In this document: positions 6,769-14,744 of the stretch, in pieces
Layout: every line of letters starts with the position of its first letter
Numbering within the stretch: the first letter of the stretch is position 1
Assembly (NCBI GenBank): GCA_937876275.1
Contig: CALFIA010000259.1
Span: forward strand, 1-15,285
Source: an uncultured Actinomycetes bacterium
Lineage (GTDB): Bacteria > Actinomycetota > Actinomycetes > S36-B12
Direction of reading: 5' to 3'
Length of the DNA: 15,285 nt
The notes under the pieces: generated by a model
Told to the model about the DNA's origin: nothing
The model's database searches: none
The model's input: only the letters and a program-made list of their open reading frames with translations
Made by a program: the position numbers and the translations under genes

Positions 6769-7670
6769 GTCGCGTACTCGCGATCGTCGGGCCGACGGCC
6801 TCGGGTAAGTCGGCCCTGGCCGTCGCGGTCGCGCAGCGCATCGATGGAGAGATCATCGGTACCGACTCCATGCAGGTGTATCAGGGCATGGATATCGGCA
6901 CCGCTACACCGACTCTGGACGAGCGTGGGGGAGTTCCACATCACCTGATGGATGTGTGGCCGATGGAACACCTCGTCACGGTTTCGGAATTCCAGGCGAA
7001 AGCGCGAGCGGCCATTGATGACGTCCTTGCTCGTGATCGAACGCCCGTCGTCGTGGGTGGCTCAGGCCTCTTTGTCTCGGCGGTGCTCGACGACCTCAAC
7101 TTCCCGGGTACCGATGAGCAGGTGCGTGCACGCTGGGAGGCAGAACTCGAGTCGGTCGGTGCTGCAGTGCTCCATGAACGACTGGCCGAGGTTGATCCGG
7201 CTGCTGCCGCCGCCATCTTGCCTTCTAATGGGCGTCGTATTGTGCGCGCTCTCGAGGTCATCGAGCTGACAGGTGAGCCGTTCATCGCCGAGTTTCCCGA
7301 TCCGGTCGGTGTCTACCCGACTGTGCGCATTGGCCTGGAAATCCCGCGCGAGGTTCTCGATGAGCGCATCGCTCAGCGTGTCGACGCCATGTTCGCGGCC
7401 GGATTCATCGACGAGGTGCGTCAGCTTGATGCACTCGGATTGCGGCGGGCTCGTACCGCTTCGCGCGCTCTGGGGTATTCGCAGGTCCTTGCGCTCCTTG
7501 ATGGCGACATGAGCGAGGAACAGGCGCGCGAGGAGATCATCTTTGCCACGCGAAGGTTTGCCCGCCGCCAGCAGCGCTGGTTCAGGCGTGATGTGCGTAT
7601 TCGGTGGATCGACTACGACTCGGCGACAGCGGTTGACGAGGCTCTCTCGCTCTGGGAGACCTCGACGTAG
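6765..7670 (+). CDS. miaA: tRNA dimethylallyltransferase MiaA
   Basis: The 301-residue protein has the P-loop GPTASGKS at 9-16, the substrate-binding DSMQVYQGMDIGTA block at 34-47 (D34 is the expected catalytic aspartate), the GGSGLF motif near residues 98-103, and the RRFARRQQRWFRRD block near the C-terminus, all typical of MiaA. It transfers a dimethylallyl group to N6 of A37 in tRNAs reading UNN codons, making the substrate of MiaB. Its ATG lies in the ATGA overlap with miaB. In many actinobacteria dapF follows miaA directly; here a PIG-L gene on the other strand follows, and the two genes converge and overlap by 58 nt (7613-7670), so the last ~18 residues of each protein are encoded by the same DNA. 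No terminator is visible between them. Confidence 0.98.
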   Translation: MSRVLAIVGPTASGKSALAVAVAQRIDGEIIGTDSMQVYQGMDIGTATPTLDERGGVPHHLMDVWPMEHLVTVSEFQAKARAAIDDVLARDRTPVVVGGSGLFVSAVLDDLNFPGTDEQVRARWEAELESVGAAVLHERLAEVDPAAAAAILPSNGRRIVRALEVIELTGEPFIAEFPDPVGVYPTVRIGLEIPREVLDERIAQRVDAMFAAGFIDEVRQLDALGLRRARTASRALGYSQVLALLDGDMSEEQAREEIIFATRRFARRQQRWFRRDVRIRWIDYDSATAVDEALSLWETST

Positions 7671-8440
7671 TACTCGGTGCCCAGGATCGGATTCGCGATC
7701 GGACCGGGCAGGCGTGTCAGCACTGCGAGAGTGCGGATCGTGCCATCAGCACTTGCCTGCGAGGCATGGGCGCGCAGGGCGTCCTTCTTCTGCGACATGT
7801 ACTCGCGCACATTCACGCGGTGAGTGATGCGGTTCTTCGGAGTCCAGGCATTGTCGAATTCGCTGGCGTCGAAGTCCGAGGGAGTCAGGTGCAAGGTAGA
7901 GGCCATGCGCACGGCGCGAGCAATCGGCTCGCGCGGCAAGGTTGCCTCGTAGAGTCGAGGTGCCTTCTTGGCGAGCACATACGCAGCGCGCACGACGTTG
8001 TGCACCTGTACGTGATCGGGATGTCCGTATCCGCCTGAAGGGTCGTAGCCCACGAGGATGTCGCAGTCCTCGTCATCGAGGATCGCCGCGATCAGCTTGG
8101 CAATCGCGAACTTGGGTTGGTGGGCGAAGCCGTCAGCGACCTCGCCGTGCAGGCCGGAGTCGGCATAGCCGAGGTTGATGAGTCGGTCGACTCCGAGAAT
8201 GTGGGCTGAGCGGCTGAGCTCCTCCTGGCGATGAGCGGCCAGGTCGTCGGCATGCTCGGCATCGGTGAGCCCTGCGGCCCCATCGGTGGCCACGATCAGC
8301 ACGACGCGGTTTCCCTCGGCCACGGCGCGTGCCATGGTGCCGGCCGTCAGCAGGGCCTCGTCATCAGGGTGGGCGTGCACGAAGACCAGCGTGCGGGAAC
8401 GGGTGCTGCCGAGGGCTTCCGAGGCGGGTCGAGATGTCAT
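7613..8440 (-). CDS. PIG-L (LmbE-like) family N-acetylglucosaminyl deacetylase
   Basis: The 275-residue protein has the PIG-L zinc-site motifs: HAHPDDE at 22-28 (H24, D26, D27, E28) and GGYGHPDHVQVH at 136-147 (H140, D142, H143, H147). The stretch YDPSGGYGHPDH closely recalls MshB/Mca-type deacetylases. The family removes acetyl (or related) groups from GlcNAc-containing molecules using a divalent metal, usually in the cytosol; no signal peptide is seen. The start at 8440 is preferred (MTSRPAS...); an in-frame GTG at 8467 would add 9 residues and would reach into the divergent control region. It is divergent from a GT4 glycosyltransferase 31 nt away, which suggests a two-enzyme pathway (glycosyl transfer, then deacetylation) as in mycothiol or bacillithiol synthesis. 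It need not be mycothiol, because this GT does not look like MshA. Its 3' end overlaps miaA. Confidence 0.92.
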   Translation of the reverse strand: MTSRPASEALGSTRSRTLVFVHAHPDDEALLTAGTMARAVAEGNRVVLIVATDGAAGLTDAEHADDLAAHRQEELSRSAHILGVDRLINLGYADSGLHGEVADGFAHQPKFAIAKLIAAILDDEDCDILVGYDPSGGYGHPDHVQVHNVVRAAYVLAKKAPRLYEATLPREPIARAVRMASTLHLTPSDFDASEFDNAWTPKNRITHRVNVREYMSQKKDALRAHASQASADGTIRTLAVLTRLPGPIANPILGTEYYVEVSQSERASSTAVAES

Positions 8441-8471
8441 GGTGTGACCATTGTGGCGTACGGTCACCCGA
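8441..8471. promoter_or_regulatory. Divergent control region with inverted repeat
   Basis: This 31-bp gap between the PIG-L and glycosyltransferase starts holds the inverted repeat GTGACC (8444-8449) – N12 – GGTCAC (8462-8467). A -10 hexamer TACGGT (8459-8464) lies 7 nt before the GTG at 8472 and suggests a leaderless glycosyltransferase mRNA. The right half-site overlaps that -10, so a dimeric regulator bound to the repeat would block or shape both divergent promoters. No clear -10 for the PIG-L direction is seen. Confidence 0.45.
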
Positions 8472-9593
8472 GTGAGGATCGCCCACGTCAGTGACTGCTA
8501 CCTGCCCCGTACAGGAGGCATTGAGACTCAGGTGCGCGCCCTGGCCCTCCAGCAGGCGGCGGCAGGGCACGACGTTCGCATCATTACGGCTACCGCAGGC
8601 GCCGGAGACGTCTTCGCCGGTACCGAGGTAATCGACGGGATCAGCGTTCACCGAGTGGCAGCGCACATCCCTGCGGGGCTGCCCATCCATCCGCGCACTC
8701 GCCGGGAAGTAAGTGCCGTTCTGTCCACTGACCCTGTCGATGTGGTTCATGTTCATGCGGGCGTGATCTCGCCCTTCGCCTGGGGAGCGATTCGGGCGGC
8801 CCGGGATGCGGGTCTGCCGACATTGGTCACGGTGCACTGCATCTGGGGGCCGGTAGCCGAGCGTGCCTTCGCGCTGAGCGACAGGACTCTCGGCTGGAGT
8901 GCGTGGGGGATTCAACTCTCCGCAGTGAGCCGCGTAGCAGCTGCGCACATCGAGAAGGCTGCACCAGGGAGTTCACCGGTACTCGTCATTCCCAATGGCA
9001 TCACCCCCAGTGACTGGGCGGTGGAACAAGTACCGCGCGTCGATGACGCCGTACGTATCGCGAGCGTCATGCGGATCGCCCCGCGTAAGCGGGTTATTCC
9101 ACTCCTGCGGATGCTCGAGTCGGCACAACGGATGGTGGGGTCCAGCAATCGCCTGGAGCTCACGATTGTCGGCGACGGACCAGGGCGCGCTCGTGCCGAG
9201 AAGTTCGCACTGCGGCGCGGGCTCGTGGTGAACTTCGCGGGCCGCCTCGATCGTGCAGGGATACGCGACGTGTTCTCGCGCACTGATATCTACGTTCAGC
9301 CATCGATCAAGGAATCCTTCGGACTGGCGGCGCTCGAGGCGCGTTGCGCCGGTCTGCCGTTGGTTATCCACGCGGATTCGGGGACCACGCAATTCGTCAG
9401 CGATGGTGTTGAGGGTCTTGTGGGCGCAGACGACGTCGCGATGGCAGGGGCTATCGCCCAATTGGCGTATGACCGTTCACTGCGCGAGCGAATTGCCACG
9501 CACAATCGCACCCATGAGCCAGCAGATTCATGGCCGAATGTCCTTCGTGAGGTTATCCACGGGTACGAGGTCGCATCGTCGGCCAGGAGCTGA
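8472..9593 (+). CDS. Glycosyltransferase family 4 (GT-B fold) protein
   Basis: This is a 373-residue GT-B enzyme. The N-terminal acceptor domain begins MRIAHVSDCYLPRTGGIET, with the G15-G16-I17 loop typical of GT4. The C-terminal donor domain has IPNG (173-176), the basic MRIAPRKR (200-207), VGDGPGR, and the ESFGLAALE (281-289) EX7E motif that holds the nucleotide sugar. No TM segment is present, so it is cytosolic or peripheral. Donor and acceptor are unknown. The GTG at 8472 is chosen because it follows TACGGT by 7 nt and starts the standard N-terminus; an in-frame TTG at 8451 would add seven unlikely residues. It pairs divergently with a PIG-L deacetylase, which suggests that a GlcNAc-type sugar is transferred and then deacetylated. 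It differs from MshA in its N-terminus. Only 21 nt separate it from dapF, which has its own -10. Confidence 0.9.
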   Translation: MRIAHVSDCYLPRTGGIETQVRALALQQAAAGHDVRIITATAGAGDVFAGTEVIDGISVHRVAAHIPAGLPIHPRTRREVSAVLSTDPVDVVHVHAGVISPFAWGAIRAARDAGLPTLVTVHCIWGPVAERAFALSDRTLGWSAWGIQLSAVSRVAAAHIEKAAPGSSPVLVIPNGITPSDWAVEQVPRVDDAVRIASVMRIAPRKRVIPLLRMLESAQRMVGSSNRLELTIVGDGPGRARAEKFALRRGLVVNFAGRLDRAGIRDVFSRTDIYVQPSIKESFGLAALEARCAGLPLVIHADSGTTQFVSDGVEGLVGADDVAMAGAIAQLAYDRSLRERIATHNRTHEPADSWPNVLREVIHGYEVASSARS

Positions 9594-9601
9594 ACGGCGA
9601 C

Positions 9602-9607
9602 TAGGCT
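9602..9607 (+). promoter_or_regulatory. -10 box for leaderless dapF transcript
   Basis: TAGGCT at 9602-9607 is followed by 7 nt and the dapF ATG at 9615. No good Shine-Dalgarno sequence precedes the ATG, so a leaderless transcript starting at the A of the ATG is likely. The hexamer equals the one before the sulfotransferase gene. Confidence 0.55.
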
Positions 9608-9614
9608 CTAGGGC

Positions 9615-10454
9615 ATGGTGAGGAATCCGGAATTGCGGTTCGTGAAAGGTCACGGCACCGGCAATGACTTCATCCTCATCCCCGATTTCGAGGGCGAGCT
9701 CGACATCACCCCCGAGCAGGTGCGCTACCTGTGCGATCGGCATTTTGGCCTGGGTGCCGATGGCGTGATTCGCGTGGTCCGCACGGCACGAGTCCCCGAA
9801 TTTGCCTCGATGGCCGACTCCGCCGAATGGTTCATGGACTACCGCAATGCCGATGGAAGCATCTCCGAGATGTGCGGCAACGGCTCACGAGTCTTCGCTC
9901 GCTATCTCGATGCCACCGGTCTCATCACCGATGCCGATGTGCAGATCGCCACCCGCGGCGGACTCCGCACGGTCACGATGGAGTCTGATCTCACCATCAC
10001 GGTCGACATGGGCATTCCCACCACTCCTGCCGGTACTGCGGTTGTCACCGTCGGCAGTCGGCAGGTCCCTGCAGTTGGCGTCATGATCCCCAATCCGCAT
10101 GCGGTCACCTTCGTTGACTCACTTGACGATGCCGGAGACCTCCTTGTATCGCCGGGCATCGCACCGACGTCGGTATTCGACGAGGGTGCCAATGTCGAGT
10201 TCGTCGTGATTCGCGGTGAGCGACATATTGCGATGCGAGTGTTCGAGCGTGGAGTCGGTGAGACCTTGAGTTGTGGCACAGGAGCATGTGCTGCCGCCTA
10301 TGCGTATCTGCGCCGTGTCGATGCCCCCGTCGGCCTTGAGGTGCGCGTTGATGTTGCGGGCGGCACCTTGAGCATCACTGAGACCGAAGCCGGTCATCTA
10401 CTCCTTCGCGGCCCGGCTGATCTCGTCGCCCGCGGCACTGTGCTGCTGCCGTGA
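9615..10454 (+). CDS. dapF: Diaminopimelate epimerase DapF
   Basis: The 279-residue protein starts MVRNPELRFVKGHGTGNDF, the DapF N-terminus, and carries the two catalytic cysteines: C87 in SEMCGNGSR and C220 in ETLSCGTGACA. Other family blocks are FGLGADG (45-51), NPHAV (160-164) and NVEFV (193-197). It converts LL- to meso-diaminopimelate in the cytosol, supplying lysine and the peptidoglycan cross-link residue, which suggests a DAP-type cell wall. The length is normal. A -10 box 7 nt before the ATG suggests it starts the dapF-hflX-dinG unit; hflX starts 4 nt after its stop. Confidence 0.98.
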   Translation: MVRNPELRFVKGHGTGNDFILIPDFEGELDITPEQVRYLCDRHFGLGADGVIRVVRTARVPEFASMADSAEWFMDYRNADGSISEMCGNGSRVFARYLDATGLITDADVQIATRGGLRTVTMESDLTITVDMGIPTTPAGTAVVTVGSRQVPAVGVMIPNPHAVTFVDSLDDAGDLLVSPGIAPTSVFDEGANVEFVVIRGERHIAMRVFERGVGETLSCGTGACAAAYAYLRRVDAPVGLEVRVDVAGGTLSITETEAGHLLLRGPADLVARGTVLLP

Positions 10455-10458
10455 GTGC

Positions 10459-11865
10459 ATGAGGCATATGAACGACGACGAATTCAGCGACGACCTGCAG
10501 AGCACGGGCGACTATGAGCTCGAGGCCCGTGCGGGTCTGCGTCGTGTCTCGGGCCTGTCGACCGAACTCGAAGACATCACCGAGGTCGAGTACCGGCAGA
10601 TTCGACTCGAAAAGGTCGTGCTCGCTGGAGTCTGGACCTCCGGCACGGTGCTTGACGCTGAGCGTTCCCTGCGTGAACTCGCGCTACTGGCCGAGACTGC
10701 TGGTTCCGAGGTCGTCGATGGCGTGATTCAGCGTCGGGATAACCCAGACCCGGCCACGTACCTGGGCTCCGGCAAGGTGCTCGAACTGCACGAGATCGTC
10801 AAGGCCACCGGTGCTGACACGGTGATCTGCGATGGCGAGCTGACACCGGGTCAGCTGCGTCAGCTCGAGGCCATCCTCAAGGTCAAGGTCGTTGATCGCA
10901 CCTGGCTGATCCTCGACATCTTTGCCCAGCATGCCCGCAGCCGAGAGGGCAAGGCGCAGGTCAGTCTCGCCCAGATGCAATACCTCCTGCCGCGCTTGCG
11001 CGGCTGGGGTGAATCGCTGTCTCGCCAAGGCGGCGGCGCCGGCGGCAGTGCCAGCGGTGGCGTGGGCACCCGTGGCCCTGGTGAGACCAAGATCGAGACA
11101 GATCGCCGCCGCATTCGTGCGCAGATGACCAAGCTGCGCCGTGAGCTGAAAGAGATGGAGAAGTCGCGTGTCACGCAACGCGCTTCCCGTCACCGCGCCG
11201 GCATCCCGTCTGTCGCCATCGCCGGCTACACGAATGCGGGTAAGTCGAGCCTGCTCAACCGGCTGACCGGTGCGGGCGTTCTGGTTGAGAACTCGCTGTT
11301 CGCCACCCTGGATCCGACAATTCGCAAGGCAAAGTCACCCAGCGGCCGCGATTTCACCCTCGCCGACACCGTCGGATTCGTGCGCCACCTTCCGCACCAA
11401 CTGGTGGAGGCGTTCCGGTCAACCCTCGAAGAGGTCAAGGACGCCGATCTCATCGTGCACGTCGTCGATGCCTCTGACGAGGATCCTGAGGGCCAGATCA
11501 ATGCCGTGCGTCTCGTGCTGAACGACGTCGACGCAGGTCACGTGCCCGAACTCATCGTGCTCAACAAGGCCGACATCGCCGACCCTGAAGTTGTCACGAA
11601 CCTGTTAAGACGCGAGCCGCATTCCGTCGTCATCTCGGCAAAGACGGGCGAGGGCATCGACGAGCTGCTGCTCGCGATCGAGGCCGATCTGCCCAGCCTG
11701 ATGCAGGAGATCGACCTCGTCGTTCCCTATTCACGCGGTGACCTCATCTCCCGTGCTCATGCAACAGGTGATGTCATCAGCGTCGAGCATGGCGAGACCG
11801 GCTCGCGCTTGCATGCGCGTGTGCCTGAAATGCTGGCCAACGAGTTGCGCACGGCCTGCGAATGA
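10459..11865 (+). CDS. hflX: GTPase HflX
   Basis: The 468-residue protein has the HflX N-terminal domain (about 48-240), including YLGSGKV (101-107), a Gly-rich linker at 190-205 (GGGAGGSASGG), the GPGETKIETDRR motif (207-218) and a coiled-coil stretch. The GTPase domain follows: G1 GYTNAGKS (256-263), G3 DTVGF (303-307), G4 NKAD (369-372) and G5 SAK (393-395). HflX binds the large ribosomal subunit and can split stalled or hibernating 70S ribosomes, notably under heat stress or antibiotic exposure. The ATG at 10459 is 4 nt after dapF; an alternative ATG at 10468 (residue 4) cannot be excluded, and neither has a strong ribosome-binding site. The stop overlaps the dinG ATG (ATGA), so the two are coupled. 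Confidence 0.97.
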   Translation: MRHMNDDEFSDDLQSTGDYELEARAGLRRVSGLSTELEDITEVEYRQIRLEKVVLAGVWTSGTVLDAERSLRELALLAETAGSEVVDGVIQRRDNPDPATYLGSGKVLELHEIVKATGADTVICDGELTPGQLRQLEAILKVKVVDRTWLILDIFAQHARSREGKAQVSLAQMQYLLPRLRGWGESLSRQGGGAGGSASGGVGTRGPGETKIETDRRRIRAQMTKLRRELKEMEKSRVTQRASRHRAGIPSVAIAGYTNAGKSSLLNRLTGAGVLVENSLFATLDPTIRKAKSPSGRDFTLADTVGFVRHLPHQLVEAFRSTLEEVKDADLIVHVVDASDEDPEGQINAVRLVLNDVDAGHVPELIVLNKADIADPEVVTNLLRREPHSVVISAKTGEGIDELLLAIEADLPSLMQEIDLVVPYSRGDLISRAHATGDVISVEHGETGSRLHARVPEMLANELRTACE

Positions 11866-13820
11866 GCGATGTCGATAATGCCCTCGATGCGGTAGTCGAG
11901 GCGCTGGGCGGTCAGAGGCGCGAGGGTCAGCATGAGATGGCCAATGCAGTGGCGACTGCCATCGGTGATGGCTCGCACGTCATCGTGCAGGCAGGCACCG
12001 GTACCGGCAAGTCTTTCGGCTATCTCGTGCCTGCGGCGGTGCATGCCGCCACCACCAACAACACCGTGGTGGTCGCGACGGCAACACTGGCATTGCAGCG
12101 TCAGCTGGTCGAGCGCGATCTACCGAGGCTTGCCGAGGCTCTCGAGCCGATCATGTCCCGGCCCGTGACGTTTGCTGTGCTCAAGGGCCGCAATAACTAC
12201 GTGTGCCTGGAGAAGCTTCATGGCACTGTGCCCGAGGACGAATCGGAGGCGCTGTTCAGCACCAAGCGTTCCGAGCTCGGCGATCAAGTCGTGGCTGTCC
12301 GCGAGTGGGCAGAGAGCACCGAGACCGGCGATCGGGATGAGTACCCCGATGAGATCGATCCGCGCGTGTGGCGCAGCTTGTCGGTGGGTCGTCGCGAGTG
12401 CGTGGGTGAGAGCAAGTGTTCGTACGGCGAGGAGTGCTTCACGGTCAAGCGTCGCCTGCAGGCGCAGGAAGCCGACATCGTCATCACGAACCACGCCATG
12501 CTCGCTATCGATGCAATTGAGGGAATTCCCGTTCTTCCCGAGCATGACGCCGTGATCATCGACGAGGGGCATGAACTCGTCGATCGTGCGACTGCGGCGA
12601 TTACCTCAGAGCTCACGGTGGCTATGGTCGAGAAGGCCATCAGTCGTGTGCGCAAGCAGATCGATGCGGAGACCGTGGAGCGACTCGAGGTCGCCGCCGA
12701 GACTCTCGATGATGCGATGCGCGAGGAAGCACTGGCTCTCGGCGGGCCGACTCAGCTCACTGTGTTGCCCAAGAATGTGCTGCTTGCCCTGACCATGGTT
12801 CGCGATGCCTGCAACAACGCGATGAGCGAGCTCGCGGCCGACCGTGACAAGGAGCCTTCGGCTATGGCTGCGCGCCAGCAAGCCCGGGGAGCACTCGAAG
12901 ACGTCCATGACGTTGCCGGCTCACTTCTCATTGCAGGTGAGCATGACGTCGTGTGGCTGGACCCGGGCGAGAATCGTGCGCCGACTCTCAAGCTTGCGCC
13001 GCTCTCGGTCTCGGGCCTGCTGCGGGAGGCACTGTTCAATAAGACGCCCGTGGTGTTGACGAGTGCGACCTTGACGGTTGGTGGGGGATTCGACTCGCTC
13101 GTGGGGTCGCTGGGATTGAGTGAGTCGACCGTGGTGACCATGGACGTCGGCTCTCCCTTCGATCACGCGAAACAGGGAATCCTCTACGTCGCCAAGGATC
13201 TACCTGCTCCGGGGCGCGAGGGCATAGCCATGGAGGCTCTCGACGAACTTGCCGAGCTCATTGAGGCTGCCGGTGGCCGCACCCTGGCCCTGTTCTCTAG
13301 TTGGCGTGGAGTGGAGCGCGCAGCCGAGTACCTCAGGGTGCGCCTTGATGCGAAAAAGTTCCCGGTGCTGGTGCAGCGCAAGGGTGATTCGGTCGGAAAC
13401 CTGGTCGACAAGTTCGCGGCTGATCCGGCCAGCACGTTGCTGGGCACGGTCTCGCTGTGGCAGGGCGTCGATGTACCGGGTGAATCCTGTATTCAGGTGG
13501 TGATCGACCGCATTCCGTTCCCACGCCCCGATGACCCGCTGCTCAGCGCGCGTCAGCGTGCAGTCGACGAGGCTGGCGGCTCCGGCTTTCGGGCGATTGC
13601 CGTGCCGAAGGCCGGGCTCTTGTTGGCGCAGGGTGCTGGACGACTCATTCGAGGCCCCGAGGACAGGGGAGTGGTCGCGATCTTGGACTCACGCCTGGCT
13701 ACCGCGGCGTATGGACGCGCGCTGCGCGCGAGTCTGCCGCCGTTTTGGTACACCACAGATCGTGCGACGGTGCTCAGCTCGCTGACCCGCCTACGTGATG
13801 AGTTGGACGCTGGGGATTAG
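11862..13820 (+). CDS. dinG: ATP-dependent helicase DinG (XPD-like, Fe-S)
   Basis: This is a 652-residue superfamily 2 helicase. Walker A AGTGTGKS is at 44-51. Four cysteines, C115, C180, C186 and C192, are placed as expected for the 4Fe-4S cluster of DinG/XPD proteins. The DEAH-type box is DEGH (234-237), and motif VI GAGRLIRGPEDRG lies near the C-terminus. DinG unwinds DNA with 5'-to-3' polarity and can remove R-loops and D-loops and unwind G-quadruplexes; E. coli dinG is SOS-induced. No LexA box is seen at this gene, so any damage control would have to come from the upstream promoter. It is coupled to hflX by an ATGA overlap. Its stop TAG is intertwined with the lexA stop on the other strand (TTAG, 13817-13820). 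Confidence 0.95.
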   Translation: MSDVDNALDAVVEALGGQRREGQHEMANAVATAIGDGSHVIVQAGTGTGKSFGYLVPAAVHAATTNNTVVVATATLALQRQLVERDLPRLAEALEPIMSRPVTFAVLKGRNNYVCLEKLHGTVPEDESEALFSTKRSELGDQVVAVREWAESTETGDRDEYPDEIDPRVWRSLSVGRRECVGESKCSYGEECFTVKRRLQAQEADIVITNHAMLAIDAIEGIPVLPEHDAVIIDEGHELVDRATAAITSELTVAMVEKAISRVRKQIDAETVERLEVAAETLDDAMREEALALGGPTQLTVLPKNVLLALTMVRDACNNAMSELAADRDKEPSAMAARQQARGALEDVHDVAGSLLIAGEHDVVWLDPGENRAPTLKLAPLSVSGLLREALFNKTPVVLTSATLTVGGGFDSLVGSLGLSESTVVTMDVGSPFDHAKQGILYVAKDLPAPGREGIAMEALDELAELIEAAGGRTLALFSSWRGVERAAEYLRVRLDAKKFPVLVQRKGDSVGNLVDKFAADPASTLLGTVSLWQGVDVPGESCIQVVIDRIPFPRPDDPLLSARQRAVDEAGGSGFRAIAVPKAGLLLAQGAGRLIRGPEDRGVVAILDSRLATAAYGRALRASLPPFWYTTDRATVLSSLTRLRDELDAGD

Positions 13821-14539
13821 AGCTTGCGCAGAACGGTGACGACCTTGCCCATGATGGTGGCGTCGTCGCCGAGGATCGGGGCATACGCGGGGTTATGCGG
13901 CATCAGCCACACGTGACCATCGCGTCGCTTGAAGGTCTTGACGGTTGCCTCGTTATCGAGGAGTGCCGCAACGATGTCACCGCTCTCGCAGGTGCTCTGC
14001 TGGCGTACGACAACCCAGTCGCCATCGCAGATCGCGGCATCGACCATGGAGTCGCCGACAACCTTCAGCATGAATAGCTCGCCGGTACCGACGAGATCTC
14101 GGGGGAGCGGGAAGACGTCTTCGATCATCTCTTCAGCAAGAATCGGGCCGCCGGCAGCAATGCGGCCGACGAGCGGCACGTTGACGGAGGCGCCGGCGGT
14201 ATGGATCTCGTGTACGTCGGCGGACGGGGCGACCACGGCTGGGGTGGCCTCGGGTGCATCTGCCACGACGAGGGCGCGCGGACGATTCGGATCGCGACGC
14301 AGGTAGCCCATGCGCTCGAGAGTCGAGAGCTGGTGGGCCACGCTGCTGGAGGAGGTCAGCCCGACACCTTCGCCGATCTCGCGCACGCTCGGCGGGTAGC
14401 CGCGCTCGTCAACCGTGGATCGAATCATCTCGAGGATCGCGCGCTGGCGGGTGGTCAGGCCGCTGTCATCGGCCGGGCCGTCAGGGAACTCGCTGACGCT
14501 GGCCAGGGGAGTGCCGTCGGCCTTCTTCTTCGGTGCCAT
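13817..14539 (-). CDS. lexA: SOS repressor LexA
   Basis: This is a 240-residue LexA. The N-terminal winged HTH spans about 28-92 (LTTRQRAILEMIRSTVDERGYPPSVREIGEGVGL...SVAHQLSTLERMGYLRRDP). The A129-G130 cleavage site lies in VGRIAAGGP. The catalytic dyad is S164 in VGDSMVDA and K201 in EATVKTFKR. With RecA on single-stranded DNA it cuts itself and frees SOS genes. ATG 14539 is chosen because GAGAGG lies just upstream on this strand; an open frame reaches a GTG at 14626 but it adds 29 residues unlike LexA. The basic N-terminal MAPKKK tail is common in actinobacterial LexA. The gene converges on dinG with interlocked stops and no visible terminator, and diverges from a LysM gene. Its promoter overlaps a LexA box, so it is autoregulated. 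Confidence 0.98.
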   Translation of the reverse strand: MAPKKKADGTPLASVSEFPDGPADDSGLTTRQRAILEMIRSTVDERGYPPSVREIGEGVGLTSSSSVAHQLSTLERMGYLRRDPNRPRALVVADAPEATPAVVAPSADVHEIHTAGASVNVPLVGRIAAGGPILAEEMIEDVFPLPRDLVGTGELFMLKVVGDSMVDAAICDGDWVVVRQQSTCESGDIVAALLDNEATVKTFKRRDGHVWLMPHNPAYAPILGDDATIMGKVVTVLRKL

Positions 14540-14588
14540 GGTGCTTACCTCTCGATCGGTGCTGCGCCCGGCTGCTGAGGGATCTCGG

Positions 14589-14611
14589 GGTTCGGGGTTA
14601 CGCCCCGAACC
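14589..14611 (-). promoter_or_regulatory. Hairpin in the lexA 5' leader
   Basis: GGTTCGGGG (14589-14597) and CCCCGAACC (14603-14611) form a perfect 9-bp stem with a 5-nt loop. It lies between the proposed lexA transcription start (near 14644) and the lexA ATG (14539), so it would be the main structure in an approximately 105-nt leader. No T-run follows in the lexA direction. It may affect mRNA stability or act as an attenuator; the function is unproven. Confidence 0.5.
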
Positions 14612-14650
14612 GATGTCAGACCCCACTGGCAGCCTGCGGCCATGACCAGA

Positions 14651-14679
14651 ACGTTAGTTGGCCCGATTCGAAAAATCAA
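14651..14679 (-). promoter_or_regulatory. lexA promoter (-35 TTGATT, -10 TAACGT)
   Basis: On the minus strand TTGATT (14679-14674) and TAACGT (14656-14651) are separated by exactly 17 nt, a good vegetative promoter. The -35 shares 4 bp (14676-14679) with the LexA box at 14676-14691, so bound LexA would occlude it, giving the usual negative autoregulation. Confidence 0.65.
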
Positions 14680-14691
14680 ACACATGTTCGA
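14676..14691. promoter_or_regulatory. LexA box of lexA
   Basis: TCAAACACATGTTCGA differs from the perfect dyad TCGAAC-N4-GTTCGA by one base. It overlaps the lexA -35 and is the nearer of two boxes to lexA. The single mismatch may make it weaker than the other box, which would fit graded induction. Confidence 0.85.
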
Positions 14692-14744
14692 ATGTCGGCT
14701 GGACGTGTCGCGCAAATCGTGCTACACATCGCACATGCGTTCGA

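Noticed and set aside
14540..14626. Longer lexA start at GTG 14626
   Set aside because: The 29 extra residues do not resemble LexA, and ATG 14539 has GAGAGG just upstream.
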